Below are positions 7,786 to 16,615 of a stretch of DNA of 64,000 nt, in pieces; the stretch's first letter is position 1, and every line of letters starts with the position of its first letter. The position numbers and the translations under genes are program-made. The notes under the pieces were generated by a model that worked only from the letters and a program-made list of their open reading frames with translations, was not told the origin of the DNA and ran no database searches. The DNA comes from an archaeon. GTDB lineage: Archaea > Thermoproteota > Nitrososphaeria > Nitrososphaerales > UBA183. The stretch covers positions 70,579-134,578 of the forward strand of contig JAKAPI010000002.1 in assembly GCA_021807225.1 (NCBI GenBank). Reading direction: 5' to 3'.

Positions 7786-9978
7786 ATGCCGCGCTTCAAG
7801 ACTACCGCAGAGGCACTCAAGATCGTCCACAACAGGGAGCAGATACGCAACCTTGGGATAATCGCCCACGTCGACCACGGGAAGACCACTACGTCAGACA
7901 GCCTTCTGGCTGCCACTGGGATGCTTTCTCCGTCAGTCGCGGGCCAGGCGCTGGCACTGGATTACATGGAGCTGGAGCAGCAGCGCCAGATGACCATCAA
8001 GGCTGCCAACGTCACGCTCTACTACGAGAAGGACGGGAAGCCATACGTCATCAATCTCATTGACACGCCGGGGCACATCGACTTCACAGGCAAGGTGACC
8101 CGGTCCCTCCGAGCGGTCGACGGCGCCATCGTCGTCGTGGACGCGGTCGAGGGGATAATGACCCAGACGGAGACGGTGACCCGCCAGGCCCTCGAGGAAA
8201 GGGTCCGCCCCGTCGTCTACATCAACAAGATAGACCGCCTGATCAAGGAGCTCCGCCTGACCCCGGAGAAGATGCAGGAGTGGCTCTTCGGCATCGTCAG
8301 GGACTTCAACCGCCTCGTCGAGACCTACGCCGAGCCCGAGTACAAGCAGAAGTGGAAGGTCTCCGTCCAGGACGCCCAGGTCGCCTTCGGCTCTTCGAAG
8401 GACAAGTGGGGCTTCAACTTCGACATGGCCAAGGCCGCGGGGATGTCCTTCAAGGACATCATCAACGCTTACCAGAGCTCCACCCCAGAGGAGCTGGGCA
8501 AGAAGCTCCCGCTGCATGAAGCTCTCCTCGGCATGGTGGTGAGGCATCACCCCCCGCCCCACGTCGCCCAGGCCTACCGCATCCCCAAGATCTGGCCCCA
8601 GGGGGACCTGACGAGCGACGTCGGCAAGGCGCTCCTCGCCTGCGACGAAAACGGACCGACGGTCATGATGGTGACCAACGTGGTCGTCGACCCCGCCGCG
8701 GGGCTGGTGGCAACGGGCAGGCTCTTCTCAGGGGCTGTCAGCAACGGCGACCCCATCTATCTCATCAACTCCAAGCGAGAGGGAAAGATACAGTCGGTGC
8801 AGATATTCATGGGGTTCCAGAGGGAGATCGTCGACTCGCTCCCGGCCGGCAACATACCCGCGCTCCTGGGCCTCGACATCAGGTCCGGGGAGACCATCTC
8901 CAACCAGAAGGGGGTCGCGCCCTTCGAGTCGATACACTACGTGAGCGAACCGGTGGTCACTGTCGCGGTCGAGGCGAAGCACCCCAGGGACCTCCCCAAG
9001 CTCGTCGAGGTCATGAGGCGCCTCAACATCGAGGACCCGAACCTGGTGGTCACGATAAACCAGGAGTCGGGGGAGACCCTCATGTCCGGCATGGGCGTCC
9101 TCCACCTTGAGATAGCCACCACCCAGATCCAACAGGCCGGGCTCGAGATCATCACGTCCCCGCCCATCATCAACTACAGAGAGACAATCCGCGCGCGCGC
9201 CGGCCCGATCATGTCCAGATCGCCGAACAGGCACAACAAGATCTTCATCGAAGTGGAGCCGCTGGAATCGGAGGTCATCGAGCTCATCCGCAACGGGACC
9301 ATCGGCGAGAACGTGGAGAAGAAGGCGGTCATCAAGACCCTGCGCGACCACGGATGGGACCCCGACCAGGCCCGAAACTTCCAGGCGGTCGACGAGAGGG
9401 GTAACGTCCTCACCGAGGTCACCAAGGGTGTCCAGTTCCTCCAGGAGTCCATGGACTCCATCCGCGCAGGCTTCGACGACATCATGAAGAACGGGCCTCT
9501 GGCATACGAGTTCACGAGAGGGGTCAAGGTCGCCCTGACCAACTTCGTCCCCCACGAGGACCCGGCCCACAGGACCTACGCCCAGCTCATGCCTGCTTCC
9601 AGGCGCGCCATACTGGGGGCCATGCTCTCGGCCAACCCCACCCTGCTGGAGCCCATCCTGGGCATCGAGGTGAAGGGACCGTCCGAGCTCATCGGAGCGG
9701 TCACCGGGGTCATCAGCGCAAAGAGGGGCAAGCTCGTCCGCATCGACCAGAAGGAGGTCATGACCGTCGTCGAGGGTGAGATCCCTGCTTCAGAGACCTT
9801 CGACCTCAGCGAGAAGATGAGGGGCGCCACCGCAGGCAAGGCGGTCTGGAACACCCACTTCAAGACTTGGCAGGCTGTCCCCCAGAACATGCTCTGGGGC
9901 CTGGTGACGGAGATACGCAAGAGGAAGGGCCTCCCTCCGGACCCCCCAAAGGCCGAAGAGTTCATCGACAAAGAATAG
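7786..9978 (+). CDS. fusA: elongation factor 2 (aEF-2)
   Basis: 730 residues, the usual archaeal length. It is the GTPase that drives translocation. G1 is AHVDHGKTT, G3 DTPGHIDF and G4 NKID; domains II-V follow in order. The tip of domain IV, where diphthamide forms, reads HEDPAHRTYAQLMPASRR: the histidine (about residue 595) is kept, but the usual HRGxxQ context has become HRTYAQ. Flanking genes are not translation genes. The start is ATG 7786 with a weak purine-rich stretch before it. Confidence 0.97.
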   Translation: MPRFKTTAEALKIVHNREQIRNLGIIAHVDHGKTTTSDSLLAATGMLSPSVAGQALALDYMELEQQRQMTIKAANVTLYYEKDGKPYVINLIDTPGHIDFTGKVTRSLRAVDGAIVVVDAVEGIMTQTETVTRQALEERVRPVVYINKIDRLIKELRLTPEKMQEWLFGIVRDFNRLVETYAEPEYKQKWKVSVQDAQVAFGSSKDKWGFNFDMAKAAGMSFKDIINAYQSSTPEELGKKLPLHEALLGMVVRHHPPPHVAQAYRIPKIWPQGDLTSDVGKALLACDENGPTVMMVTNVVVDPAAGLVATGRLFSGAVSNGDPIYLINSKREGKIQSVQIFMGFQREIVDSLPAGNIPALLGLDIRSGETISNQKGVAPFESIHYVSEPVVTVAVEAKHPRDLPKLVEVMRRLNIEDPNLVVTINQESGETLMSGMGVLHLEIATTQIQQAGLEIITSPPIINYRETIRARAGPIMSRSPNRHNKIFIEVEPLESEVIELIRNGTIGENVEKKAVIKTLRDHGWDPDQARNFQAVDERGNVLTEVTKGVQFLQESMDSIRAGFDDIMKNGPLAYEFTRGVKVALTNFVPHEDPAHRTYAQLMPASRRAILGAMLSANPTLLEPILGIEVKGPSELIGAVTGVISAKRGKLVRIDQKEVMTVVEGEIPASETFDLSEKMRGATAGKAVWNTHFKTWQAVPQNMLWGLVTEIRKRKGLPPDPPKAEEFIDKE

Positions 9979-10034
9979 GCCCGCCGACTATCCCTTTAAG
10001 ACGGCCAAAGGCGGCCACTGCTGGCGACAGGCCC

Positions 10035-12443
10035 CTGGAGATTCTTTCCTACAACCTCGACCTCGACGTGGACTTCAGGAAGGCCTTCGTGAGAGGGCGC
10101 GAAAAGATCACAGTCAGGGGGGCTGCCAAGCCCTTCGCCCTGGACTCCACGACGCTGAAGGTAGAATCGGTCAGGGTAAACGGGAAGCAAGCCAGCTTCA
10201 GGACGGACGAAAGGCGGCGGAAGCTACTGGTGAAGGGGGTCCCCAAGTCCAAGTCTGTCGTCGAAGTCGACTTCACGAAACAGGTCTCAGACGACGTCAT
10301 CTTCGGCCTCTACAAGTCACGGTACGGCAAGGACTACATCCTGGCCACGGACCTTGAGCCCGCAGAGGCCAGGACCGTCTTCCCCTGCGTCGACGAGCCC
10401 GCTTACAAGGCTGTCTTCAGAGTGCAGATCACAACAGACGCCGGGCTGAAGGTCATCTTCAACACCCCGGCGGTGAAGGTCGAAGACATCGGCGGAGGGA
10501 AGACAAGGCACGTATTCGAGGAGACCCCGAGGATGTCGACCTACCTGCTGTTCTTCGCCATCGGAGACATGGAGGAGACCAGGGCTATGTCTGGCGGGGT
10601 CGAGGTCATCACGGCAACGCGGCCCGGTCAGTCCGGCAACTCCGCCCTCGCCCTGGAGATGGCGGCGGGGTCTCTGAGAGATTTCGCGGAGTATTACGGG
10701 GTCCCCTACCCCCTCAAGAAGCTGCACGTCGTGGCGCTCCCCGAATACCACACGGGGGCCATGGAGAACTGGGGGGCGATCTCGTCGAGGGAGAGCCTCG
10801 CCCTGGTCACCGAGTCGAGCGCATTCGGCCAGAAGAACAGGGGAGCGAGCGCGATGGTCCACGAAGTTGCCCACCAGTGGTTCGGGGACCTAGTGACGAT
10901 GAAGTGGTGGGACGACCTGTGGCTCAACGAGAGCTTCGCCACGTTCCTGGGGTACAAGATGACGGCGATGCTGAGGCCCGACTGGGACATGCCCGGGATC
11001 TTCCTCCGAGACGAGACCTTCGAAGCCCTGAACCTCGACGCCGTAAGGTCGACGCACCCCGTCCAGGCTCGCGTGGCGAAGGTCGAGGATGCCATGCACA
11101 ACTTCGACGCCATCAGCTACAACAAGGGGGCGAGCATCCTCCACATGCTTGAGTCGTACGTCGGGGAGGACAACTTCAGGAAGGGGGTGTCCGACTACCT
11201 GAAGAAGTTCAGCTTCTCCAACGCATCGGGGCACGACCTGTGGAGGTCTCTGGGGGCGGCTTCCAGGCTCCCCGTGGACCGGGTGGCAAGAGAGTGGCTC
11301 ACCAGGCCGGGGTTCCCGGTGGTCAGGGTGGCCTCGAAGGGGAACAGGGTGACCCTCACCCAGCGCAGGTTCCTCGTCACAGGGAGCGTCCCAGCACGGC
11401 CCTGGCCGATCCCTACTACGGTGCTCTCCGGTGGGAAGGCCAAGCACGTCTTCCTCGACAAGAAGTCGGCGAGGGTCGACGTCGAGGACGGGTCTGACCT
11501 CCTGTTGAACGCCGGGAGAGGCGCGTTCCACCTTACCATGTATGACCAGAGAGGGTACGACACCCTGGCGAAGAAGTTCGCTCGGCTCGACCCCCACGAC
11601 AGGGCGGGCATCATGAACGACCTCTTCCTTTTGATCCAGGCGGGCGAGGCCGACCCCGACCTCTACCTGAGGTTCGTCGGGCTCTGCGGAGGGACCCCAG
11701 ATTCCATGACGGTCGAAACGGCCGCCAGCCAGCTCCGAATCCTGGCTTCCATCGCCTGGGACTCGGCCAGACTCCAGGAGGTCTACCCGGCGTTCTTCCC
11801 TCCCCTTCTTCAGAAGATAGGAGAAGACCCCCGGCCCGGTGAACCGGCATACGTCGGGGCGACGCGCGAAGCCCTCGCCTCGCTCTACGTCCGACTCGAC
11901 GACGCCTACGCCGCCAGGCTTGCTCCGAGGTTCGAGAGCTACTTCGATGTCAATCCCGACCTCAGGGGCGCGGTGGCGACCGCCTATGCCCGCACCAACG
12001 GCAGACGAGCTCATCCCAGGCTCGTCGAGATGGTGAGAACCCTCCAGGGAGAGGTCGACAGGGCGAAGGTCTGGGGCGCCCTCTGCTCCTTCAAAGAGCC
12101 GGAGCTGGTGGCAGAGACCCTGGCTCTGGGGATCAGCGGCGAGGTGAGCAGGTCCGACTCCGCCTACCCGATCCTCTACGCCGCCCTCAACACGGGCGCC
12201 CGGGAAGCATATTGGGGGTGGCTCACCACCAACTACGACAAGATCAGGGACTTGTATGCCGGGTCTCAGCAGTTCTACCTGTACATGGGGCTCGTCCTCC
12301 CCATCTGCGGGGTGACGCGGGAGGCAGACGTCAGACGGTTCCTCTCTGGGAGGCGCATGAAACAGGGGGGCTCGAGCCTCACGAGGGCCCTCGAGCACCT
12401 CGCCATCAATACCAGGCTCCGCAGCAGGCTCCTCTCGAAGTAG
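10035..12443 (+). CDS. M1-family zinc aminopeptidase (tricorn F2/F3-like)
   Basis: About 800 residues. It removes N-terminal residues from peptides in the cytosol, probably downstream of the proteasome. Seen: a beta-rich N-terminal domain from YNLDLDVDF, exopeptidase motif GAMENWG, zinc motif HEVAHQWFGD with the third ligand in NESFATF, and a long helical C-terminal domain. There is no signal peptide. The start is unclear: no in-frame ATG, GTG or TTG lies between the end of EF-2 and the conserved N-terminus. The first in-frame ATG upstream is at 9867, deep inside EF-2. CTG at 10035 is a guess; a TATA-like CTTTAAG at 9994-10000 sits upstream. Confidence 0.9.
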   Translation: MEILSYNLDLDVDFRKAFVRGREKITVRGAAKPFALDSTTLKVESVRVNGKQASFRTDERRRKLLVKGVPKSKSVVEVDFTKQVSDDVIFGLYKSRYGKDYILATDLEPAEARTVFPCVDEPAYKAVFRVQITTDAGLKVIFNTPAVKVEDIGGGKTRHVFEETPRMSTYLLFFAIGDMEETRAMSGGVEVITATRPGQSGNSALALEMAAGSLRDFAEYYGVPYPLKKLHVVALPEYHTGAMENWGAISSRESLALVTESSAFGQKNRGASAMVHEVAHQWFGDLVTMKWWDDLWLNESFATFLGYKMTAMLRPDWDMPGIFLRDETFEALNLDAVRSTHPVQARVAKVEDAMHNFDAISYNKGASILHMLESYVGEDNFRKGVSDYLKKFSFSNASGHDLWRSLGAASRLPVDRVAREWLTRPGFPVVRVASKGNRVTLTQRRFLVTGSVPARPWPIPTTVLSGGKAKHVFLDKKSARVDVEDGSDLLLNAGRGAFHLTMYDQRGYDTLAKKFARLDPHDRAGIMNDLFLLIQAGEADPDLYLRFVGLCGGTPDSMTVETAASQLRILASIAWDSARLQEVYPAFFPPLLQKIGEDPRPGEPAYVGATREALASLYVRLDDAYAARLAPRFESYFDVNPDLRGAVATAYARTNGRRAHPRLVEMVRTLQGEVDRAKVWGALCSFKEPELVAETLALGISGEVSRSDSAYPILYAALNTGAREAYWGWLTTNYDKIRDLYAGSQQFYLYMGLVLPICGVTREADVRRFLSGRRMKQGGSSLTRALEHLAINTRLRSRLLSK

Positions 12444-12488
12444 CCCCTCCGACTAGGGTTAAGAGCGAGCCGGCAACGACCGAGGCAG

Positions 12489-13115
12489 ATGGATCCCGAC
12501 GACGCCGCATACAAGAAGAGCGTGAGGAACATGTCCCTGGTCCTGGCCGCGATCGTGATCGCGGTCTTCGTCTCCCTGGCCGTGTCCCCCTACGTCTTCC
12601 CGGCGGCCGACACCTTTCAACCATCCGTGTCCTACGACTCCGCCTTCGGGTTCACGCTCCACCTTATGATCAACTCCACCTCGATTCCCCGCGGCGGCGT
12701 CATCTCGCTATCCGGGTGGCTGAACAGCTCATCAAGCTCGATCGACAACATCACCGCCTCGGAAGGCTGGGGGGTTGGACCCGGAGGGCTGTGGACCAAG
12801 ATTTGCACCTCCGGGTGGCCCATCGGCCTGGGGGTCATGGCCGGGCACTTCACCCAGGACAACGCCACCCTCGGGACGCTGATCCCGATACCGCAGCCCC
12901 TGTTCCAGTGCCCAGTGCAGGCGGCGACCCCCGGCTACTTCCTCCTCGGCCCCCACTCCTCGAGGGCGCTCGTCGACCTGAACGGGATCCCGCAGTACTG
13001 GGTGCTACAGTCGGGCTTCTCACTTTCCACCAGTCAGCTCGCTCCCGGGACATACACCGCGGTCATCGCGGACGAATGGGGGGACGTTGTCACTACGAAC
13101 TTCGCCGTCTCCTAA
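12489..13115 (+). CDS. membrane-anchored extracellular protein, unknown
   Basis: 208 residues. A short cytoplasmic N-terminus (DPDDAAYKKSVRN) precedes one membrane helix (MSLVLAAIVIAVFVSLAVSP). The outside part of about 170 residues is rich in Ser, Thr and Asn, with two spaced cysteines and strand-rich segments ending in GTYTAVIADEWGD, resembling a small beta-sandwich. A TATA-like GGTTAAG about 30 bp upstream fits a leaderless transcript. No known family recognised. Confidence 0.6.
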   Translation: MDPDDAAYKKSVRNMSLVLAAIVIAVFVSLAVSPYVFPAADTFQPSVSYDSAFGFTLHLMINSTSIPRGGVISLSGWLNSSSSSIDNITASEGWGVGPGGLWTKICTSGWPIGLGVMAGHFTQDNATLGTLIPIPQPLFQCPVQAATPGYFLLGPHSSRALVDLNGIPQYWVLQSGFSLSTSQLAPGTYTAVIADEWGDVVTTNFAVS

Positions 13116-13151
13116 GACTCCTTAACTATCGGAACCCGCTTCCCGGCACCG

Positions 13152-13679
13152 TTGAGAGTGGACCCCTCCCTCATCCACCGGCTCTTCTACCCGCAGGTCC
13201 CTCTCGTAATGGGGGCCCAGCACGGGGGACGGGTCTCAGCCATGCCCGTGGTTTCGTACCTCTCGGTCTCAGAAGAGCCCCCCATGGTCGGCGTAGGCTG
13301 CGCGCCTGCAGGATTCACGTGTGCCCTCGCCCTGAAGGCGCGGGCCTTCTCCCTCTCTGTCCTCGACAGGTCCCACTCGGACGCCATTGCAAAGCTCGCG
13401 ACCGTGAGCGGGGCCAAGGTCAAGGACAAGCTCTCGGAGGCGGGGCTCACCCACTCCACAGGGAGGGGCGCGAAGGTCCCCGTGCTGAAGGACGCGCTGG
13501 CGACCGTCGAGTGCAGGCTCACCGCGGCCCCGAGGTTCGGGGACCATCTCGTCCTGGTGGGCGAAGTCGTCGCAGCCCGGGCTTCGGACGCGTTCTCCGG
13601 CTCCTGGAACTTCAAGGGGTACAGGCCGATGCTGTACACGGGATGGCGGGACGGGCTGACGTTCTACGAAGGTCCCTAG
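13152..13679 (+). CDS. flavin reductase-like FMN-binding protein
   Basis: 175 residues of the flavin reductase/DIM6-NTAB split-barrel fold. The signs are an N-terminal strand PLVMGAQHGGRVSAMPVVSYLSVSEEPPMVGVG, where the flavin phosphate binds, and later LSVLDRSH and LVLVGEVVAA. Such proteins bind FMN and reduce flavins or haem-like partners with NAD(P)H. TTG 13152 is the start used; GTG 13158 is an alternative. The gene converges on, and overlaps by 4 bp, the F420-type oxidoreductase gene. Confidence 0.8.
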   Translation: MRVDPSLIHRLFYPQVPLVMGAQHGGRVSAMPVVSYLSVSEEPPMVGVGCAPAGFTCALALKARAFSLSVLDRSHSDAIAKLATVSGAKVKDKLSEAGLTHSTGRGAKVPVLKDALATVECRLTAAPRFGDHLVLVGEVVAARASDAFSGSWNFKGYRPMLYTGWRDGLTFYEGP

Positions 13680-14554
13680 GCGTACGAACGGACCACTTCA
13701 GACGAGAACCTGCGCAGGTCAGCGATTATCTCCGAAGCTGCGGGGTGGTTTATCGAGGCGCAGTAGTATTCGAGTCCCGCCAGGGCGTAGGCGTCGATCT
13801 GTTTCCGTATCTCGGCGGCCGTGCCTGACACGGCGACCCGCTTCTCGTTGTTCGCCCCCACATACACATCTCTCTTCTTCCTCACGTCCGTCGTCATCCT
13901 CATCGAGAGCGTCACCTTCCTCTCGGCCCCCCTGATCCTTGAAGCCCCCGCCGAGAACCCCTCCAGGTCTGGGCCGACCGGGTGCCACCCGTCCCCGAGG
14001 CTCACCGCCCTCCTGATCGAGGTGGGCCCGTTCCCGCCTATCCACACCGGGATGTCGCCGTTGACCGGCTTGGGAAGGAAGAGGGCATCCTTGACATGGA
14101 AGTGGTCCCCGTCGAAGTCGACCACGTCGTCCTTCCAGAGCTTGCGCATAAGCGCTATGCTCTCGTCCATGACCTTCCCCCTCCTCCTGAAGTCGGCGTT
14201 CAGATACCCGAACTCCTTCTCGGCCCACCCGGCGCCGAAGCCGAGGATCACCCTTCCCCCGGAGAGGACGTCCAGGGCGGCCGCCTGTTTGGCGACGAGT
14301 ATCGGGTTGCGCTGGGGAAGGACCACGCAAGAGGTGCCGACCCTCAGCTTCTCGCAGCGGGACGCTATGTAGGAGAGCAGGGTGAAAGGCTCGATCAGCT
14401 GGCCGTAGGGTTCCTTCAGCTCCGAGGGCATTATGATGTGGTCCGTCGCCCAGACGGAGTCGAAGCCTGCTTCCTCGCAGACGGCCGAGATCTCCAGGAG
14501 CTCCTGCGGAGCGATCTTGTCTCCATAGTTGGGGAGGATGTAGCCGAACTTCAT
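13676..14554 (-). CDS. LLM-class (luciferase-like) F420-dependent oxidoreductase
   Basis: 292 residues, bacterial-luciferase TIM barrel: MKFGYILPNYG at the N-terminus, WATDHIIMP, the conserved VLPQRNPILVAKQAAALDVLSGGRVILGFGAGW block and IWIGGNG-like strand (VWIGGNGPTSI). These features mark the F420-using branch. It is the last gene of a run of seven with 4-bp overlaps. It lies right after the F420:NADP oxidoreductase gene, which would supply or recycle its cofactor. Substrate unknown. Confidence 0.88.
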   Translation of the reverse strand: MKFGYILPNYGDKIAPQELLEISAVCEEAGFDSVWATDHIIMPSELKEPYGQLIEPFTLLSYIASRCEKLRVGTSCVVLPQRNPILVAKQAAALDVLSGGRVILGFGAGWAEKEFGYLNADFRRRGKVMDESIALMRKLWKDDVVDFDGDHFHVKDALFLPKPVNGDIPVWIGGNGPTSIRRAVSLGDGWHPVGPDLEGFSAGASRIRGAERKVTLSMRMTTDVRKKRDVYVGANNEKRVAVSGTAAEIRKQIDAYALAGLEYYCASINHPAASEIIADLRRFSSEVVRSYA

Positions 14555-15186
14555 CTGACGATGTCCCTCGTGGTGGCGAACTTCGTCGCAAGGCTCCCGG
14601 TCTTGTTCATCTTCGCCAGGTTGAGCAGCAGCGGCGTGATCATTTCTATGGTGCGGGCTTCGGAGAGCGGCCCGGCGTACAGGGGACGGAGGTTGGGGAT
14701 GCTCGTCACCAGCGCGGCGGCCTCCTCATACGTCTCCCTCGCATCCGCGGCCACCAGTACGTCCATGGGGACCAAGGTCTCCCTCTCGAAGAAGACTGAC
14801 GACACGTGGTTGAAGGCGGTCGCCACCCTGGACTCCGGGAGCGCTGCCGCCAGCTCCTGGGCTGCGGACCCTTCGGCCAGAGCGAACTTCAGCAGCCCCT
14901 CCTCCGCCTTCAGGGGGTTGATCATAGAAACGGCGACCTTGCCCGACAAGGCCCCGGAGAGCCGGGACGCTTCCCCCATGGCGGAGTAGGGGACTGCGAA
15001 CACCGCCAGCTCTGCCGCCCTCGAGGCCGCCTCGTAGCCCATCCCCGATGCCCCCTCTATCCTCTTGGCGGCGTCGCGGGCCCTGCGCTCGTCCCTGGAC
15101 CCGATGATGACCTCGTTCTTCTTCGAAAGGTGCCGTGCCAGCCCAGTCCCCATGGCCCCGGTCCCGCCAAGGATGGCGACCTTCAA
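14551..15186 (-). CDS. npdG: NADPH-dependent F420 reductase (F420:NADP oxidoreductase)
   Basis: 211 residues. It transfers hydride between NADPH and coenzyme F420. The N-terminal dinucleotide-binding motif GGTGAMGTGLARHL and the following IIGSRDERRA (2'-phosphate contact) are seen. AVFAVPYSA and VSMINPL follow, then VATAFNHV, matching Fno/NpdG. It overlaps both neighbours by 4 bp in the operon. The pairing with an LLM oxidoreductase is a common arrangement. Confidence 0.88.
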   Translation of the reverse strand: MKVAILGGTGAMGTGLARHLSKKNEVIIGSRDERRARDAAKRIEGASGMGYEAASRAAELAVFAVPYSAMGEASRLSGALSGKVAVSMINPLKAEEGLLKFALAEGSAAQELAAALPESRVATAFNHVSSVFFERETLVPMDVLVAADARETYEEAAALVTSIPNLRPLYAGPLSEARTIEMITPLLLNLAKMNKTGSLATKFATTRDIVR

Positions 15187-15872
15187 TCCGCCTCGAGCCT
15201 CGCCTGCGGGGACTTCTCTTGGTATTTAGCGAACTTGGCGTCCATGACCTCCTTGATCTTCTCCGCCCTCTTCCACCCGATTCCCTGGGTCAGGGCCAGC
15301 TCGCCTGCGGTCAGACTCATCACCCTCCTGGGGGAGCCGTACTTGGACAGCAGCCGTTCGGCGAGCCTCCTCCCCACCCCTGGGAGAGACGACACCAGGT
15401 AGAGCTGCTGCTGCGGCACGCCCTTCGCCTTCGGGGGGAGCTCAGACGGCATCCTGGCAAGGGGCTTCGCCCTCGCGTGGGCCAGGAGCTCCGCGATCGC
15501 CACGGCCGTCTCCTTCGGGTTCGCGGTGTAGAGCACCCTCAGGCCGTAGGCCATGGTGACGTTGGCTATGGCCCCGTAGAATGACTTCAGGTTCTTCGCG
15601 AGCGACTCGACCTCCTTGGAGTCCCCCTCGACGAGAAGGAACGGCTTGGCATAGGCGGCGGAGATCTTCGCGGCCTGATAGAAGATGCGAGAATCATAGA
15701 CCGAGGAGACCAGGTCCCTGACCGACTTCCTCTCGACCGCGATCTCGGGGTTCAGGACGTAGTCTGCCACCGGCAGCCTGCTGAAGTAGACCCGCACGTT
15801 GAGCCTGGAGAGTTCGTCGGGGACTCCGCTCGCCCTCTCCCGCTCGTCGGCCACCACCCGGGCAGGTATCAC
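15183..15872 (-). CDS. XPF/ERCC4-type structure-specific nuclease, short form
   Basis: 229 residues: an ERCC4 nuclease domain with VADERER and the catalytic ERKSVRDLVSSV, then a tandem helix-hairpin-helix (LPGVGRRLAERLLSKYG, LTQGIGWKRAEKIKEV). It cuts branched DNA near single/double-strand junctions, usually with PCNA. No helicase domain is present, so this is the crenarchaeal/thaumarchaeal short type, unlike euryarchaeal Hef. Its place inside a flavin/F420 operon is odd, since no functional link is apparent. Confidence 0.9.
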   Translation of the reverse strand: MIPARVVADERERASGVPDELSRLNVRVYFSRLPVADYVLNPEIAVERKSVRDLVSSVYDSRIFYQAAKISAAYAKPFLLVEGDSKEVESLAKNLKSFYGAIANVTMAYGLRVLYTANPKETAVAIAELLAHARAKPLARMPSELPPKAKGVPQQQLYLVSSLPGVGRRLAERLLSKYGSPRRVMSLTAGELALTQGIGWKRAEKIKEVMDAKFAKYQEKSPQARLEAD

Positions 15873-16615
15873 GGAAACTGGACGGGGAGGACGTAATAAA
15901 AGGAGTAAGCGGTGACTGCGAAGATGGCGACGGCCGCGACCGCCACCGCCCTGTCCCTGAGGCTCGCCCTGTACTTTATGAGGGAAGTGGGCCTAGGCAC
16001 GGCCCCATAGGCCCTGGACTCCATGGCCTCCGCAAGCTCCCCGCTCCTGACCACCGAATTGACGACCAGGGGGATCAGGACGGGGATCATGTTCCTGACC
16101 CGCCGGAAGATGTTCCCCTTCTCCAGCTCGAGCCCCCTCGACTTCTGGGCGTCCATTATCTGGATCGTGTCCAGCATCATCACCGGGATGAACCTCACGG
16201 CGGTCACGAAGGCGAACACCACGTCCCTTGGGAGCCTGAACGTCTTCATCACCTGTTCCAGCTCGTCGGGGGACGTGGTGATGAAGAACAGGCTGGTCGA
16301 CACGACGATGGCCACGAACCTGATCGCATAGAGGAAAGACGACTCCAGGTTTCTGGTGAAGGCGAGGTTGATGAGGAAGATTATGGCGGAGAACGAAGCA
16401 GTGAGCGCCATCGTGCGCCCCACCCTGCGAAGGACCGTCGCCACCGCGGCCACGGCGACCATGAAGGCTATCACGATGAGAAGCTCGTAGACCGACCGGA
16501 CGAGAAGCGTCGTGACGAACATGAGCGCGGAGATCAGAAGCTTCACCCTGGGGTCCAGCCTGTGGTACACCGAGTCCCCTCGCCGGAAGACGAATCCGCC
16601 GCTCAGCCACATCAT
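15869..16615 (-). CDS. ecfT: ECF transporter transmembrane subunit EcfT
   Basis: 248 residues. It is the scaffold of an energy-coupling-factor vitamin importer. Several membrane helices are seen, with the two cytoplasmic coupling motifs AQKSRGLEL and MESRAYGA (the Ala-Arg-Gly-type boxes that contact the ATPases). It overlaps the second ATPase gene by 4 bp. Confidence 0.9.
   Translation of the reverse strand: MMWLSGGFVFRRGDSVYHRLDPRVKLLISALMFVTTLLVRSVYELLIVIAFMVAVAAVATVLRRVGRTMALTASFSAIIFLINLAFTRNLESSFLYAIRFVAIVVSTSLFFITTSPDELEQVMKTFRLPRDVVFAFVTAVRFIPVMMLDTIQIMDAQKSRGLELEKGNIFRRVRNMIPVLIPLVVNSVVRSGELAEAMESRAYGAVPRPTSLIKYRASLRDRAVAVAAVAIFAVTAYSFYYVLPVQFP

Noticed and set aside
10890..12398. 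502-aa frame on the minus strand
   Set aside because: It lies wholly antisense to the M1 aminopeptidase. Its Pro, Arg, Glu and Gly richness is the shadow of GC-rich codons, and no domain is recognisable.
12212..13828. 538-aa frame on the plus strand
   Set aside because: It crosses three well-supported genes in another frame and is Arg/Pro rich throughout.
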